The notes under the pieces are model-generated. The model saw only the letters and a list, made by a program, of their open reading frames with translations, did no database searches and was not told the origin of the DNA. The position numbers and the translations under genes are program-made. Of a stretch of 64,000 nucleotides of DNA, positions 16,203 to 25,212 are shown in pieces (the stretch's first letter is position 1; each line of letters begins with the position of its first letter). The stretch covers positions 1 to 64,000 of the forward strand of contig CADCEF010000012.1 of the NCBI GenBank assembly GCA_902800365.1. The letters are read 5' to 3'. This DNA is from an uncultured Prevotella sp. Its GTDB lineage: Bacteria; Bacteroidota; Bacteroidia; Bacteroidales; Bacteroidaceae.

Positions 16203-19200
16203 CTACTCATCATCGTCCATCATGACTGCCTCTTCTATTCTTGTCTCTTCATCAACGGGCAGGTTGATGGTGAAGATAGAACCGCCACTTGGGTTGTTCT
16301 CGGCAACGATAGTACCTCCGTGCATCTCGACGATAGCCTTGACGAAGAACAGGCTCATACCAGAGTCGTCGTCACTAATCATAGGATCGAAAATGCTCTC
16401 CTCGGCTCCCTCAGGGATACCAACACCATTATCAGAGATACGGATGGTGCCAGAGGTTGAGGTCTTATCGACAAACACCTTTATCTTACAATCAGTTGGC
16501 GAGAACAGGGCACTGTTGCTGAGAATCATCTGTACTGCCTGAGCCATCTGGTCGTGATCGAAATCGACGGTAAGATCGTTAGCCAATGGGAAGAATGAGA
16601 ACTTGACATGCTTGCCAAGAGGTGCCTTGAACAGGGCGCACTGCTCTTTCATGAAGTGCTGCAGATCGTGAGGTTTCTTGACAGTCTCCTCGATTGACCA
16701 TGCCTGAGCATAGAGCTCCTCGGCCTGAGCCTTCTGGTCGTTCTCCTGCTGCTTCTGCAACTCGGCACGCATCTCGTTCATCCACTGTTTCTTCATCACC
16801 TCCATGCGCAGATAGTCGCGCTCGGTCTTATCGGCCTGTTGCCTGAGGAAGCGCTTACGCCACAGGAAGATGCCGAGAGCTATGATGCTCAGGAAGATGA
16901 CCATGATCCAGCGGTTACGCAACAATGGTGGTGTGACGGTGATATTGAGAATAGCCTCGTTCTTACCCATTGTTCCATCCTCGTTGAGCATGCGTACATG
17001 CAGCACATAGTTGCCATGATGAAGCGACATGTAGGTGATGTTAGGATCGTTCTCCTCGGTGGTTATCCACTTATCGCTAAAGCCCTCGAGCTGGTAGACA
17101 AAGCGCGAGTCGTTATGTATCTCACCCTTGTCGGTGGCCAGTTGGATGGTGAACTGACTCTCGTAATGGCGGAGCACAAGTTCATGGCTTACATTAAGAT
17201 CCTCTTCAAGGATGACACGACCATCGTACTCATCTCCTACGCCCATCTGCTGTCCGAACAGCTTGAGTCCGCTGAAAATAGGAGTCTCGTTATTATCGGT
17301 ACTGGTGATGAGTTTGGGGTTGATGACGTCGACACCATTCATACCACCAACCAGGATCAGTCCGTCGGGGGTGACACTTACAGAGCGCTGGTTGTAAGGG
17401 CCCTGCTGGAGTCCGTCCTTACTGCTGAAGCTGCGCACATTGAAGCTCCACTCGCCATTAGCATCTTTCTTAGGAACAACGTTAGACACTCCATGTTCGG
17501 TGATGACCCACATGGTGTGGAGCTGGTCCTCGACGATGCCCACAACACTTGAGCCAAGCAGACCCGAGTTCATGTCGAGCATGTGCTGCTTGTTGGTCTT
17601 GAAATCAACCACACAGCAGCCCGCCGTAGAGCCATGCCATACCAGTCCGCGACTATCCTCCATGACACATGTTGTGGTGGCCATGGCAGCCGTCTGCCCC
17701 TGGATGGCGGGAATCTTGATGTTTGCCACCTTGCCGCTTACGGGGTTGATGAGCGAGTAGAACTCGGAGTGGCCGACCATGAGCCAGCCCTTCTTTGTCC
17801 AGTACTCGGAAGTCATGAAGTCGCCTGGTAATGATGAGTTATGCGAGTTGATGGTCTTGAACTTTCCCGACTTTGGAGAGAGTTTCTGCACACCACTGCC
17901 AAGGGTGCCAAGCCAGATGTCGCCCCACTTATCCTCGGTAACCGACCATACATTATTGTTAAGCAGACCGCCATTGGTATTGGCCATGGTGTAGTTCTTT
18001 ACCTGACCGTTAGAGATGTGGATAAGTCCGCCGTTATATGTACCAAACCACACCGAGCCATCGCTGGCACAATGGCTGGCCACCATAATATCAGAGGCTA
18101 TGCCGAAGCGAGCCTTGTCGAAGACCTCGGTCTCGCCCGTCGCGCGTACATATTTTATTATACCACGGTTATCGGTACCGAACCAGTAGTTGCCGGCAGC
18201 ATCGACAGTGGTGGTGTTGATATCGCCCAGCTCGAGGGTATTGAAGCCCATGAGTTTCTCGATGTACTGGTTCAAGCCATTACGATAGCAGGCTATCCAC
18301 ATGTTACCACTCTTATCGAGCATAAGCTTCTTCTGGGTGTTCTCGCTGATAGATGTGGCATCGAACTTATTATTGACGAACTGCTTTATCTCGGCGTTCT
18401 TGGTATCGATGACATAGATACCATAGTGGTCGGTTGCGAGCCATATCCAGCCTCGCTGGTCCATGCATACATCCCATGCCTGAAGGCTGGGATCCAAAGG
18501 AGCAATGCCGAATGTGGCAAGATAATCGTTGAGTGAGCTGTACCATACCTTATCCTTCTGGTTGAAGATGAACAGGCGGTTGGTGGTAAGGATCCAGTAG
18601 TTGCTGTGCTTATCGACATAGCAGTAGTAAGCCTGACTGGGCTGTCCGCCATTGTTCTTCATGAAATCGTCTTTCCACAGCACCTTTCCCTTATCGCCAT
18701 CGATGGCCATGATATCACCATCGCTGGATGTTACCAACAGCTTATCGTTCCACTCGGCAAAGTTAGAGAAATAATACTCCTTATTGATCTGGTCGGGCTC
18801 GTAGCCGTACTTAATCAGCTTGTGAGTCTTCTTGCGGGGGTTATAGCAATAGAGGCCCTCGTCGTAGGTCTTAACCCAGAAGCGTTTCTGCGAGTCGATA
18901 TAAAACCTGTCGATACCGCCCTTGATGCCCCACTTAGAGAGGATGGTGGTTGGGTTACGGTTCACTTTCTCGGTTACAGGGTCGAACACACTGTAGTTCA
19001 TGCCCTGCTTAAGCCACAGCTTACCATCGCCGTCTTCCCATATCTGGTCGACATAGTTATTGCGCAGAGTGGTGGAATCGCTCGGGTCAGAGTAATATGT
19101 ACGGAAGCGATATCCATCGTACCTATTAAGACCATAAGAAGTGCCTATCCATATGAATCCGCGAGAGTCCTGGAACATGTAGTTTATCTGAGAGTTAGAC

Positions 19201-19316
19201 AAGCCATCGCGTGCATCAAGCCTACGGAACTTCATGTCGGGGATTACTGCAGTAGCAGCGCTCGCCGACAAGCAGGCCATACAGATTATAGAGGTAAACA
19301 GTTGCTTAATATTCAT
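16203..19316 (-). CDS. Two-component-type propeller regulator with HATPase domain but no phospho-acceptor histidine
   Basis: The 1037-residue protein resembles the sensor half of Bacteroides hybrid two-component systems. It has a signal peptide, a two-bladed set of Reg_prop repeats (about 25-690, e.g. GFIWIGTSYGLNRYDG, WLGTLGSGVQKL), a Y_Y_Y domain, one membrane helix (about 798-820), a coiled coil and a HATPase domain. The HATPase shows an N-box-like SNSA, G1 DNGVGIPEGA and G2-like SGMSLFFVKAI. Where an H-box (HE-RTPL) belongs, I see only a charged coiled coil (MKKQWMNEMRAELQKQQ). There is also no receiver or AraC domain. It may therefore sense a glycan and signal through dimer contacts, or be a decayed kinase. 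It precedes GH31 by 46 bases and has its own promoter. Confidence 0.85.
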   Translation of the reverse strand: MNIKQLFTSIICMACLSASAATAVIPDMKFRRLDARDGLSNSQINYMFQDSRGFIWIGTSYGLNRYDGYRFRTYYSDPSDSTTLRNNYVDQIWEDGDGKLWLKQGMNYSVFDPVTEKVNRNPTTILSKWGIKGGIDRFYIDSQKRFWVKTYDEGLYCYNPRKKTHKLIKYGYEPDQINKEYYFSNFAEWNDKLLVTSSDGDIMAIDGDKGKVLWKDDFMKNNGGQPSQAYYCYVDKHSNYWILTTNRLFIFNQKDKVWYSSLNDYLATFGIAPLDPSLQAWDVCMDQRGWIWLATDHYGIYVIDTKNAEIKQFVNNKFDATSISENTQKKLMLDKSGNMWIACYRNGLNQYIEKLMGFNTLELGDINTTTVDAAGNYWFGTDNRGIIKYVRATGETEVFDKARFGIASDIMVASHCASDGSVWFGTYNGGLIHISNGQVKNYTMANTNGGLLNNNVWSVTEDKWGDIWLGTLGSGVQKLSPKSGKFKTINSHNSSLPGDFMTSEYWTKKGWLMVGHSEFYSLINPVSGKVANIKIPAIQGQTAAMATTTCVMEDSRGLVWHGSTAGCCVVDFKTNKQHMLDMNSGLLGSSVVGIVEDQLHTMWVITEHGVSNVVPKKDANGEWSFNVRSFSSKDGLQQGPYNQRSVSVTPDGLILVGGMNGVDVINPKLITSTDNNETPIFSGLKLFGQQMGVGDEYDGRVILEEDLNVSHELVLRHYESQFTIQLATDKGEIHNDSRFVYQLEGFSDKWITTEENDPNITYMSLHHGNYVLHVRMLNEDGTMGKNEAILNITVTPPLLRNRWIMVIFLSIIALGIFLWRKRFLRQQADKTERDYLRMEVMKKQWMNEMRAELQKQQENDQKAQAEELYAQAWSIEETVKKPHDLQHFMKEQCALFKAPLGKHVKFSFFPLANDLTVDFDHDQMAQAVQMILSNSALFSPTDCKIKVFVDKTSTSGTIRISDNGVGIPEGAEESIFDPMISDDDSGMSLFFVKAIVEMHGGTIVAENNPSGGSIFTINLPVDEETRIEEAVMMDDDE

Positions 19317-19357
19317 ATATAGAGGTTTTTATTTCTTCTACAAAAAGTGCGACGTTG

Positions 19358-19388
19358 CAAAGGTACACTTTTTTTTGTGAATAGCAAA
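19358..19388 (-). promoter_or_regulatory. Promoter of the propeller-regulator/GH31 operon
   Basis: On the minus strand TACCTTTG (19358-19365) is a perfect TAnnTTTG -7 element. TTTG (19385-19388) lies 19 bases upstream, the canonical -33 position. The start codon is about 40 bases downstream. Confidence 0.8.
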
Positions 19389-19395
19389 CGTTTAC
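19384..19395. promoter_or_regulatory. LacI-type operator-like palindrome over the -33 element
   Basis: GCAAACGTTTAC has the perfect core AAACGTTT and is one mismatch from the palindrome GTAAACGTTTAC typical of LacI/GalR operators. It covers the -33 TTTG of the regulator promoter, so bound protein would block it. No LacI gene is in the window. Confidence 0.4.
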
Positions 19396-19406
19396 AAATA
19401 TTTTTT

Positions 19407-22019
19407 TTAGAATGTGGCGCGCACCATGAACCTGACGCCATGCTTATGGGCAGTGGGCAGCTCGTTATAGTTCAATCGGCGCACATACTCTACATGTATA
19501 ATCTTGAAGATGTTATGGATACCAACACTAAACTCCATGTAAGGACGATTAGAATTGATGACATAGCTGCCTTCGGGGAAGTACATGAGCATAGGACTGC
19601 CGGCATTCTTATCGAGATAAGGGTTGTTCTTCTCTGACAGTTCGCCCCACAGGATACGGAAGCCAAACCACTCGCGCCACTTGAGTTTACGGATGAGCGG
19701 GATGCGGTTGAGAATCTTTCCGTTCAGGTCCCAATAGAGCTGACCAGACAGGAAGCGGTCGGTGGGGAACTCCATGTTGTTGATAGCCTCGAAGGTATAG
19801 TCCTGTACGATATACGAGAGGTTGGTCTCAGGCATGATGAGCAATGGGAAGGGAACCTTCTCCCATTCTATTCCACCCTTTACCTTGATATCCATCTTAC
19901 CCCATGAGTTGAGCCAGAAGCGCTTGTAGATAGAAGCCTCGGTATAGTTATAGCTGTACTCTCCACCAAGGACACCTCGGAGTCCAAGGGTGTGACTAAC
20001 GGTGAACACCGGTGCATCGAGATTGATGGGCAATCGGCGCTGCTTGGTGTTGATGAAGGTCTCGCCAGGAGCGAAGCGCAACTCAGCGCGAAGCTCGGTG
20101 GTTCGGATTTTCTGACTTGGAACACTGTTAGCGCTTGATATAGGCGATGGAGGATTACTCCAGTTGGTCCATTTGCTACGATCGCCATCCTCTGACAACG
20201 GGATGAAATAGAGATTTCCGCAGGCCTCGTTCTCTTCAGCCTTGAACTGCAATGTGGTGCGGAAACCCCAGTCTTCCTCGCGCTCAAAGGTGATGGCCTG
20301 ACGGTTGTAGAACATCATCTTGTCGACCTTGCTCCACTTGAAAGCGGTAAACACGTTATCCTTATCGGTACGCATGAACTTATCGGATGGAGACATGACA
20401 TCGTAGGTGCTTGAGAAGGTAAGTGTGCGCTGCGGGAACTCGCGGGGCAGGTACTCCTTCTTGTTGAACGACCAGATGACATCGCCCTTGTAATACCACT
20501 TCTTAGAGCCCCATCCACGAGCCACATAGCCACGCAGGAACAGGTTGGAGTCGAGATTAGCCGTGGTCTGGGCAGAGATACGGGTACGGATACCATCAAT
20601 GACATTCTTGGTGAGCATGGTGTTGATAGGACCGATATCCACCTTGCTGGGATGATTCTTGGTACCTGTCTCCACAAAGTTCTCGATGAGTGCCTTAAGT
20701 CCGAAGATGATATACTTAAAGCCTTTTATGTTCTCGATGTTACTGATGAACGAGCCCATCTGACTCTCGCCCTTGGTAAGCTCTACCTGGCGGTACTGAT
20801 TCCAGAACTCGTCGCTGCGCATCATGGCGTTAACATCCTTGACCTCTTTCTTGGTGCCCTTGAACAGCTGGCGTGGCAGTTCATCGAAGGCATAGTCGTT
20901 AATACGGGTGTTACGTATTACTGCCAGTTTCTGAAGGAAGCTGGCCACCTTTATCTCGGTGAACATATCGTCGACACTGAGCACCCAACTGCCATCGGGC
21001 AACTGCGTAAACTCCTGTACCACCTGCATATTCTCAACCCAGTTGACATCGCTCTTCTTAGGGATGGTCATCTCGCAGCGCTTTACCTGCCAACTGGAGT
21101 CGGCCAGGATATACAGGTCGCCACGGAAACCAAAGTCCTGTTGGTTATTGGGCAGGAAGTGCAGCTGGAAGCACAGGTCCTTATCGACATAGAGTGTATC
21201 CTCGATATAATAGCGATAGAAGCCAATGGCATCTTTTCCGATAGGTGATGTGAAGGGATACTGCAGCATGCGTATCTGGTCGTCGTAGATATTCACATCG
21301 GTGAATACCTCCTTCATCACAGTGTTAAGGATATCGCCAGTCTGTATCAGGTCGTTGATACCCTGGGTGTTGATACCTTTGATGATGGTCTTCTCATCGT
21401 GAGGTTTCTTACGATAGATCTTCTGCGACACGGTTTCATCGACACTGATGGGCAGAATGAGTTTGTTGTTATAAGGACAGGCCTCGATCTGGTCGATGAG
21501 CCACTGTTTCTTCTTGTACTTCGGTGAGTCGAGCACCTCGGGACTGAAATCGTTCAGCGCCAGGGTTATCTTCTGGTATTTGTTGTACTGATAGAAGTCG
21601 CGATTGCTAAGATCGGTTTGTTTCTTTGCAGCAATAACCTTCTTCATCATCTCTACAGCCGGGTTGTTCTTACGGCTATAACGCTGACGTTTAGTCTTAA
21701 TGGTTACCTCCTTAAGCATCTTATTGTCGGTCTTAAGACTGATCTTTATGTTGCTCTTAATGCCAGAGTTTACATTAATGGTCTGTGAGACATAGCCCAC
21801 AGAAGTAAATGTGAGCTGCCAACCATTGTGGCGTGCTATCTGGAAGTTTCCATCGATATCGGATGCCACACCTACTCCATGGCCCAGATACTGGGCACTG
21901 GCAAAGGGTATAGGCTCACCGGTCTTGGCATCAATAATCTGACCGGTAAGCATCTGCTGTGCCCATACACTCATGGTCATCAGCATCAAACTGAATAATA
22001 TTGTTATCCTTTTATTCAT
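19407..22019 (-). CDS. DUF5686 outer-membrane protein with carboxypeptidase-regulatory-like domain
   Basis: The 870-residue protein has signal peptide MNKRITILFSLMLMTMSVWAQ, then a carboxypeptidase-D-regulatory-like beta domain (about 25-105, TGQIIDAKTGEPIPFASAQ). The rest matches DUF5686, a Bacteroidetes family predicted to be outer-membrane. It ends in a beta-rich region finishing GVRFMVRATF, a barrel-type C-terminus. Its role is unknown; TonB-receptor-like transport or assembly has been suggested for relatives. It overlaps the HAD gene by 8 bases, so it is probably translationally coupled to the lipid-head-group genes upstream. Confidence 0.88.
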   Translation of the reverse strand: MNKRITILFSLMLMTMSVWAQQMLTGQIIDAKTGEPIPFASAQYLGHGVGVASDIDGNFQIARHNGWQLTFTSVGYVSQTINVNSGIKSNIKISLKTDNKMLKEVTIKTKRQRYSRKNNPAVEMMKKVIAAKKQTDLSNRDFYQYNKYQKITLALNDFSPEVLDSPKYKKKQWLIDQIEACPYNNKLILPISVDETVSQKIYRKKPHDEKTIIKGINTQGINDLIQTGDILNTVMKEVFTDVNIYDDQIRMLQYPFTSPIGKDAIGFYRYYIEDTLYVDKDLCFQLHFLPNNQQDFGFRGDLYILADSSWQVKRCEMTIPKKSDVNWVENMQVVQEFTQLPDGSWVLSVDDMFTEIKVASFLQKLAVIRNTRINDYAFDELPRQLFKGTKKEVKDVNAMMRSDEFWNQYRQVELTKGESQMGSFISNIENIKGFKYIIFGLKALIENFVETGTKNHPSKVDIGPINTMLTKNVIDGIRTRISAQTTANLDSNLFLRGYVARGWGSKKWYYKGDVIWSFNKKEYLPREFPQRTLTFSSTYDVMSPSDKFMRTDKDNVFTAFKWSKVDKMMFYNRQAITFEREEDWGFRTTLQFKAEENEACGNLYFIPLSEDGDRSKWTNWSNPPSPISSANSVPSQKIRTTELRAELRFAPGETFINTKQRRLPINLDAPVFTVSHTLGLRGVLGGEYSYNYTEASIYKRFWLNSWGKMDIKVKGGIEWEKVPFPLLIMPETNLSYIVQDYTFEAINNMEFPTDRFLSGQLYWDLNGKILNRIPLIRKLKWREWFGFRILWGELSEKNNPYLDKNAGSPMLMYFPEGSYVINSNRPYMEFSVGIHNIFKIIHVEYVRRLNYNELPTAHKHGVRFMVRATF

Positions 22020-22686
22020 TCACTATCAATTGTTTGAGCGCAGTGATGACACGCTCTGCGTTAGTTTCGTCTACAGGGTCGTTAGTCCAGCCTTCGCCTT
22101 TGAACCATACTGTGTGGCAACCAGCCTTACTGGCAGGGATGATATCCTTATCCATGCTGTCGCCCACAACCACAACCTCATCGGGCTGCATACCAAGAGC
22201 CTCAACACCAAGAGTAAAGATCTTTGGGTCGGGTTTACGTACACCCACCACAGCACTCTCTATGATGGTATCGAAGATGCCATCGAGCTTAAACTCCTTA
22301 AGCACGGTGGCTATGTTGCCATAGAAATTACTTACCAGGACCATGGGATACTGCTTTTTAAGCGCTAGCAGCACCTCACGACTGCGAGCTGTCTCAGCCA
22401 GAGTGAGAGCATAGAGATCATCGACAATGGTCTGCTGATATTCGGGTTTGCCAAGGAACTCAAGTTCAATACGTATCTTCTCTTCAAGAGTGCGCTTAAA
22501 GGTGAAGTCGGGCTGGATGATGGGGTTCTTGCCAAGTGTACGCTCGGCATGAACATATGCATCTCGGAAGTCGGCCTCGCTAACAGGCACCTGCTGGCGC
22601 TCATAAGCATGCCATATCACCTTACCCCAGTGCTGACCACCTGTATCGAGTGTTCCGCCGTAATCAAAAATGTAGCCTTTTACCAT
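22012..22686 (-). CDS. HAD-superfamily phosphatase
   Basis: The 224-residue HAD subfamily IA hydrolase starts MVKGYIFDYGGTLDTGG. This is motif I (DxGxTxD) with Asp8 as nucleophile. Motif II (VLVSNFYGN), motif III Lys in GVRKPDPKIF and motif IV GDSMDKDI are all present. The helical cap is at about 15-85. It would dephosphorylate a small phosphorylated substrate. In this cassette it is a reasonable candidate for removing the phosphate from a phospholipid head group or precursor. It begins 38 bases after the CDP-alcohol phosphatidyltransferase and overlaps DUF5686 by 8 bases. Confidence 0.85.
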   Translation of the reverse strand: MVKGYIFDYGGTLDTGGQHWGKVIWHAYERQQVPVSEADFRDAYVHAERTLGKNPIIQPDFTFKRTLEEKIRIELEFLGKPEYQQTIVDDLYALTLAETARSREVLLALKKQYPMVLVSNFYGNIATVLKEFKLDGIFDTIIESAVVGVRKPDPKIFTLGVEALGMQPDEVVVVGDSMDKDIIPASKAGCHTVWFKGEGWTNDPVDETNAERVITALKQLIVNE

Positions 22687-22690
22687 TTTA

Positions 22691-22721
22691 AAATGTAAAA
22701 ATTATAAAATGTAAAAATTAT
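22691..22721. repeat. 15-bp direct repeat between phosphatidyltransferase and HAD genes
   Basis: AAATGTAAAAATTAT occurs at 22691-22705 and 22707-22721, 16 bases apart. It fills nearly the whole space between the upstream stop codon and the HAD start. Confidence 0.9.
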
Positions 22722-22724
22722 AAT

Positions 22725-23624
22725 TTACAACTTGGCACAGAGCGCCTCGTGCTTACTGTGCATGTACATGTACATGGCCTGGAAAACGGTAAGCTCAACA
22801 AGAGGGTACACCCATGGACAATCAAGCAGACATGTGACATAGATTGTTATGGCACGGGTGTTGAATGTAAGCAGATTAGTGTACTTCATAAGAGGACGAC
22901 TGCCCTCAAGGAACTTCTGGCGAATCTCCTCACTCGGGTTCTGCTTCCAACGAACAATGAACTTCTGGAACTCGGGAGTGCGCTTCTCCTGACTCTTACA
23001 GTAGTTGGCATAGTTGAAGTAGAAAATGCGTGAAAGCAGATCGCCCTTAGGCAGTGACTCGTAGGTGTCACGCTGCTGCTTATAGTTATCGAGCTCGCTA
23101 CCCTCCTTACCCAACAGGAAGAAGAGGTGTATCTGGCGATAATAATCGGCCAGAGAACTCTGATCGGAGTGGAACAGGAATCCTGCCACAGCACAAAGAA
23201 CAAGGCCCCAGAAGCTCCAGTTGGTATCGAGGAAAGGCATGGGCTGATCCCACAAACGGAACACAATGCCAAGGTAGATACTAACAAACCACAAGTCGCC
23301 CGCAAATCCATCAAGCATTCGACCTATAAGGGTTTTCTTGCCTGTGATGCGAGCCATCTGACCATCGGTAGAATCGCAGAAGTTAGCAAACATAAGCAGC
23401 AGCACGCCACAGATGTTATGCATTAGGTCGGTGTAAGAGAACATCACACCGGCACCTACTCCCAAGAATATAGAAATGATTGTGATGACGTTGGGGTGCA
23501 CATCGAGCTTGTTCCAGAACAAGGCAAACGCCAAACCAATGGGGCGCGTAAAATGCACATCCAACCACTCTTCAGTATCTTCTGACTTAAAAGATAATTT
23601 CAATAATTCCTTAAAACTTGCCAT
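22725..23624 (-). CDS. CDP-alcohol phosphatidyltransferase family protein
   Basis: The 299-residue integral membrane enzyme has the family signature near residue 90: DSTDGQMARITGKKTLIGRMLDG, giving DxxDG, AR, G and the third Asp. The last Asp is five rather than four residues after the third (DGFAGD), a departure from the textbook pattern that should be noted. About six membrane helices follow. It would transfer a phospho-alcohol to a CDP-activated lipid, or the reverse. The nucleotidyltransferase gene two places upstream suggests a CDP-head-group donor such as CDP-inositol. A long cytosolic loop (about 150-230) is charged. Neighbours on both sides are in the same orientation with 38-base gaps. 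Confidence 0.88.
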   Translation of the reverse strand: MASFKELLKLSFKSEDTEEWLDVHFTRPIGLAFALFWNKLDVHPNVITIISIFLGVGAGVMFSYTDLMHNICGVLLLMFANFCDSTDGQMARITGKKTLIGRMLDGFAGDLWFVSIYLGIVFRLWDQPMPFLDTNWSFWGLVLCAVAGFLFHSDQSSLADYYRQIHLFFLLGKEGSELDNYKQQRDTYESLPKGDLLSRIFYFNYANYCKSQEKRTPEFQKFIVRWKQNPSEEIRQKFLEGSRPLMKYTNLLTFNTRAITIYVTCLLDCPWVYPLVELTVFQAMYMYMHSKHEALCAKL

Positions 23625-23633
23625 TATTATCCT

Positions 23634-23674
23634 AATTTTTACATTGTCTCATTTTTAAATTTTTACATTGTCTC
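23634..23674. repeat. 17-bp direct repeat overlapping the ATP-grasp stop codon
   Basis: AATTTTTACATTGTCTC occurs at 23634-23650 and 23658-23674. The second copy holds the last codons and stop (GAG ACA ATG TAA on the minus strand) of the ATP-grasp gene. The first is an exact copy in the intergenic space. Confidence 0.92.
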
Positions 23675-24439
23675 TACAAGAGACGCGATTGCCGTGGCGG
23701 CTTCTTCGCGACAGCGAGAGAAACTGGGCCAATCGTTGAAATCGATGATGCAGAAAGAGCCATCCTCGCCTACTATGCAATCGCCACCATACACCTTGAC
23801 GCCTACTGCCTTGGCCAACTGTTCGGTACAGGCCTGCATGGCCTCGACCTCGAAGGGGAAATGACGAGCTTCGCCATTGCGCTGCTCATCGCCGAACTTA
23901 GTATCACCATCGTCGGTGGGATAATAATAACGGAAGAACCCTGTGCCTGCAACCCCATAGAACTTAACGAGATCGCCGGGGACATGGGCACTGATGGTGT
24001 ACTGAGTTATGCCGCGAGCCTCGAACTCACTTATCTTACGCTCAAGCTCGCCCTTGGTAACAGCATACTGCACATCGCCCTCGCTCTGTGCAGCTGCATC
24101 GCCACGCTTGAGCCAGTAGCCATAGTTGCCATGGCGCGGAGGCATGGGCATACCTATATGCCGCATTATAGTCTCGAGCTTGCATCGCGAGCAGTTATCT
24201 ATTCCTGTTGAAGAATTGATGGCGTTAAGATTCCTCAGTCTGTCTAACGTCTCAGGCAGTCGACCCATGGTCATAATGCGGTCGTACTGCTCCGGGGCAT
24301 AAGGCTGTTCCTCGCTGACAGTCTCCACCTGATGACCGGCAGCCATCAGTCGGGCGGCTACTGTATCCAGTATCGCTCTGTCCTTTTCAACCGAGTTGGG
24401 TGAGAACTTCTCCGCCCGTTGTATCATCAGTATCTTCAA
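23663..24439 (-). CDS. ATP-grasp-like protein in lipid head-group cassette
   Basis: The 258-residue protein is read from a TTG at 24437-24439 (MKILMIQRAEKF), which completes the first beta-strand; the next ATG is at 24427. The C-terminal half has ATP-grasp features: a substrate-gating strand (YTISAHVPGDLVKFYGV), then GGDCIVGEDGSFCIIDFNDWPSFS, where the Asp and Asn would bind Mg-ATP. Such enzymes join a carboxylate to an amine or thiol. Substrate unknown. It sits between a nucleotidyltransferase and the CDP-alcohol transferase, so a carboxylated or aminoacylated head group is possible. The N-terminal half has Cys-Ser-Arg-Cys (about 82-85). Confidence 0.72.
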   Translation of the reverse strand: MKILMIQRAEKFSPNSVEKDRAILDTVAARLMAAGHQVETVSEEQPYAPEQYDRIMTMGRLPETLDRLRNLNAINSSTGIDNCSRCKLETIMRHIGMPMPPRHGNYGYWLKRGDAAAQSEGDVQYAVTKGELERKISEFEARGITQYTISAHVPGDLVKFYGVAGTGFFRYYYPTDDGDTKFGDEQRNGEARHFPFEVEAMQACTEQLAKAVGVKVYGGDCIVGEDGSFCIIDFNDWPSFSRCREEAATAIASLVETM

Positions 24440-24444
24440 CGCTA

Positions 24445-24482
24445 CAATTTTTACATTTTTACATTTTCCAATTTTTACATTG
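24445..24482. repeat. 8-bp repeat between nucleotidyltransferase and ATP-grasp genes
   Basis: Units of the type TTTTTACA/TTTTTCCAA repeat four to five times. On the transcript they are AATGTAAA units, the first containing the nucleotidyltransferase stop codon (ATG TAA). Confidence 0.85.
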
Positions 24483-25185
24483 TCAAAAAGTCCTCGGCTT
24501 TCTGAATATCACTGGCATGGTCGATATCCAGCACCTTGGAAAAGCTATAAGCCTTGAGCTTAAGTCCATCGCTGACCAGGGCGCGCTGGAAGTTACGCAT
24601 CCTGCTGTCGCCACGCTCTATGCATCGACGCAGAGTGTCGATACTCTTTGGTGTGAGACCATATATTCCGCCACTGATATACTTGGGATTATCGCAGGTA
24701 TCGAGGAAACCTGTGATATCCATACCATCGGCAACGTCTACATACAGAGGCTTCTCATCGTCGATATAGTCGGTTACCCCCATGAGCCCGTCGGCCACTC
24801 CCTCGGCAGCAAAAAGCTGGAAGGTGTTGGCATATACCTTGAACTCGTTCTCGCGGAAGATTGTGTCGACCGTGGTAAGGATAAACGGCTCATCGCCGAG
24901 CCACTTGCTGAGCTCCCACATGCTATGCATGGAGCTGGGAGTGCTCTTAACGGTATACTTCAGGGGCACACGTCCTGCCTCTGATATCTGCTTGAGATGT
25001 TCGGCAACTGCCGTCATCTGCTCATTACAAATCACGCATATCTCGCTGGCATTGTTATCCATAAACACGCGTATCAGTCGGTCAATAAGCATCTCGCCAC
25101 CCACTTTTACCAGTGGTTTAGGCGCTGCAACGCCCTCCTGCACTAATCGCGATCCTTCGCCAGCAGCAATTATTGCATACTTCAT
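24475..25185 (-). CDS. Sugar- or polyol-phosphate nucleotidyltransferase
   Basis: The 236-residue nucleotidyltransferase starts at the ATG at 25183-25185. The frame is open for ten more codons, but they run over the promoter. MKYAIIAAGEGSRL is the nucleotide-binding GxGxR loop; PKPLVKVGG gives the Lys of the second motif. TTVDTIF holds the metal-binding Asp. A Rossmann-type fold covers the whole length. No acyltransferase or hexapeptide domain follows. It probably makes an NDP-activated head-group precursor, CDP-inositol being one possibility, for the phosphatidyltransferase downstream. It heads the cassette (nucleotidyltransferase, ATP-grasp, phosphatidyltransferase, HAD, DUF5686). Confidence 0.85.
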   Translation of the reverse strand: MKYAIIAAGEGSRLVQEGVAAPKPLVKVGGEMLIDRLIRVFMDNNASEICVICNEQMTAVAEHLKQISEAGRVPLKYTVKSTPSSMHSMWELSKWLGDEPFILTTVDTIFRENEFKVYANTFQLFAAEGVADGLMGVTDYIDDEKPLYVDVADGMDITGFLDTCDNPKYISGGIYGLTPKSIDTLRRCIERGDSRMRNFQRALVSDGLKLKAYSFSKVLDIDHASDIQKAEDFLTM

Positions 25186-25212
25186 CTTTCCAACTAAATC
25201 TAATTCAGTGTG

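Noticed and set aside
492-19316. Classical polysaccharide utilisation locus
   Set aside because: GH2, GH31 and a propeller regulator are present, but no SusC/SusD pair or TonB receptor is seen, so I call no PUL.
18606-19322. A 238-codon plus-strand open frame opposite the propeller regulator
   Set aside because: Antisense shadow; propeller repeats are clear on the minus strand and no promoter element serves this frame.
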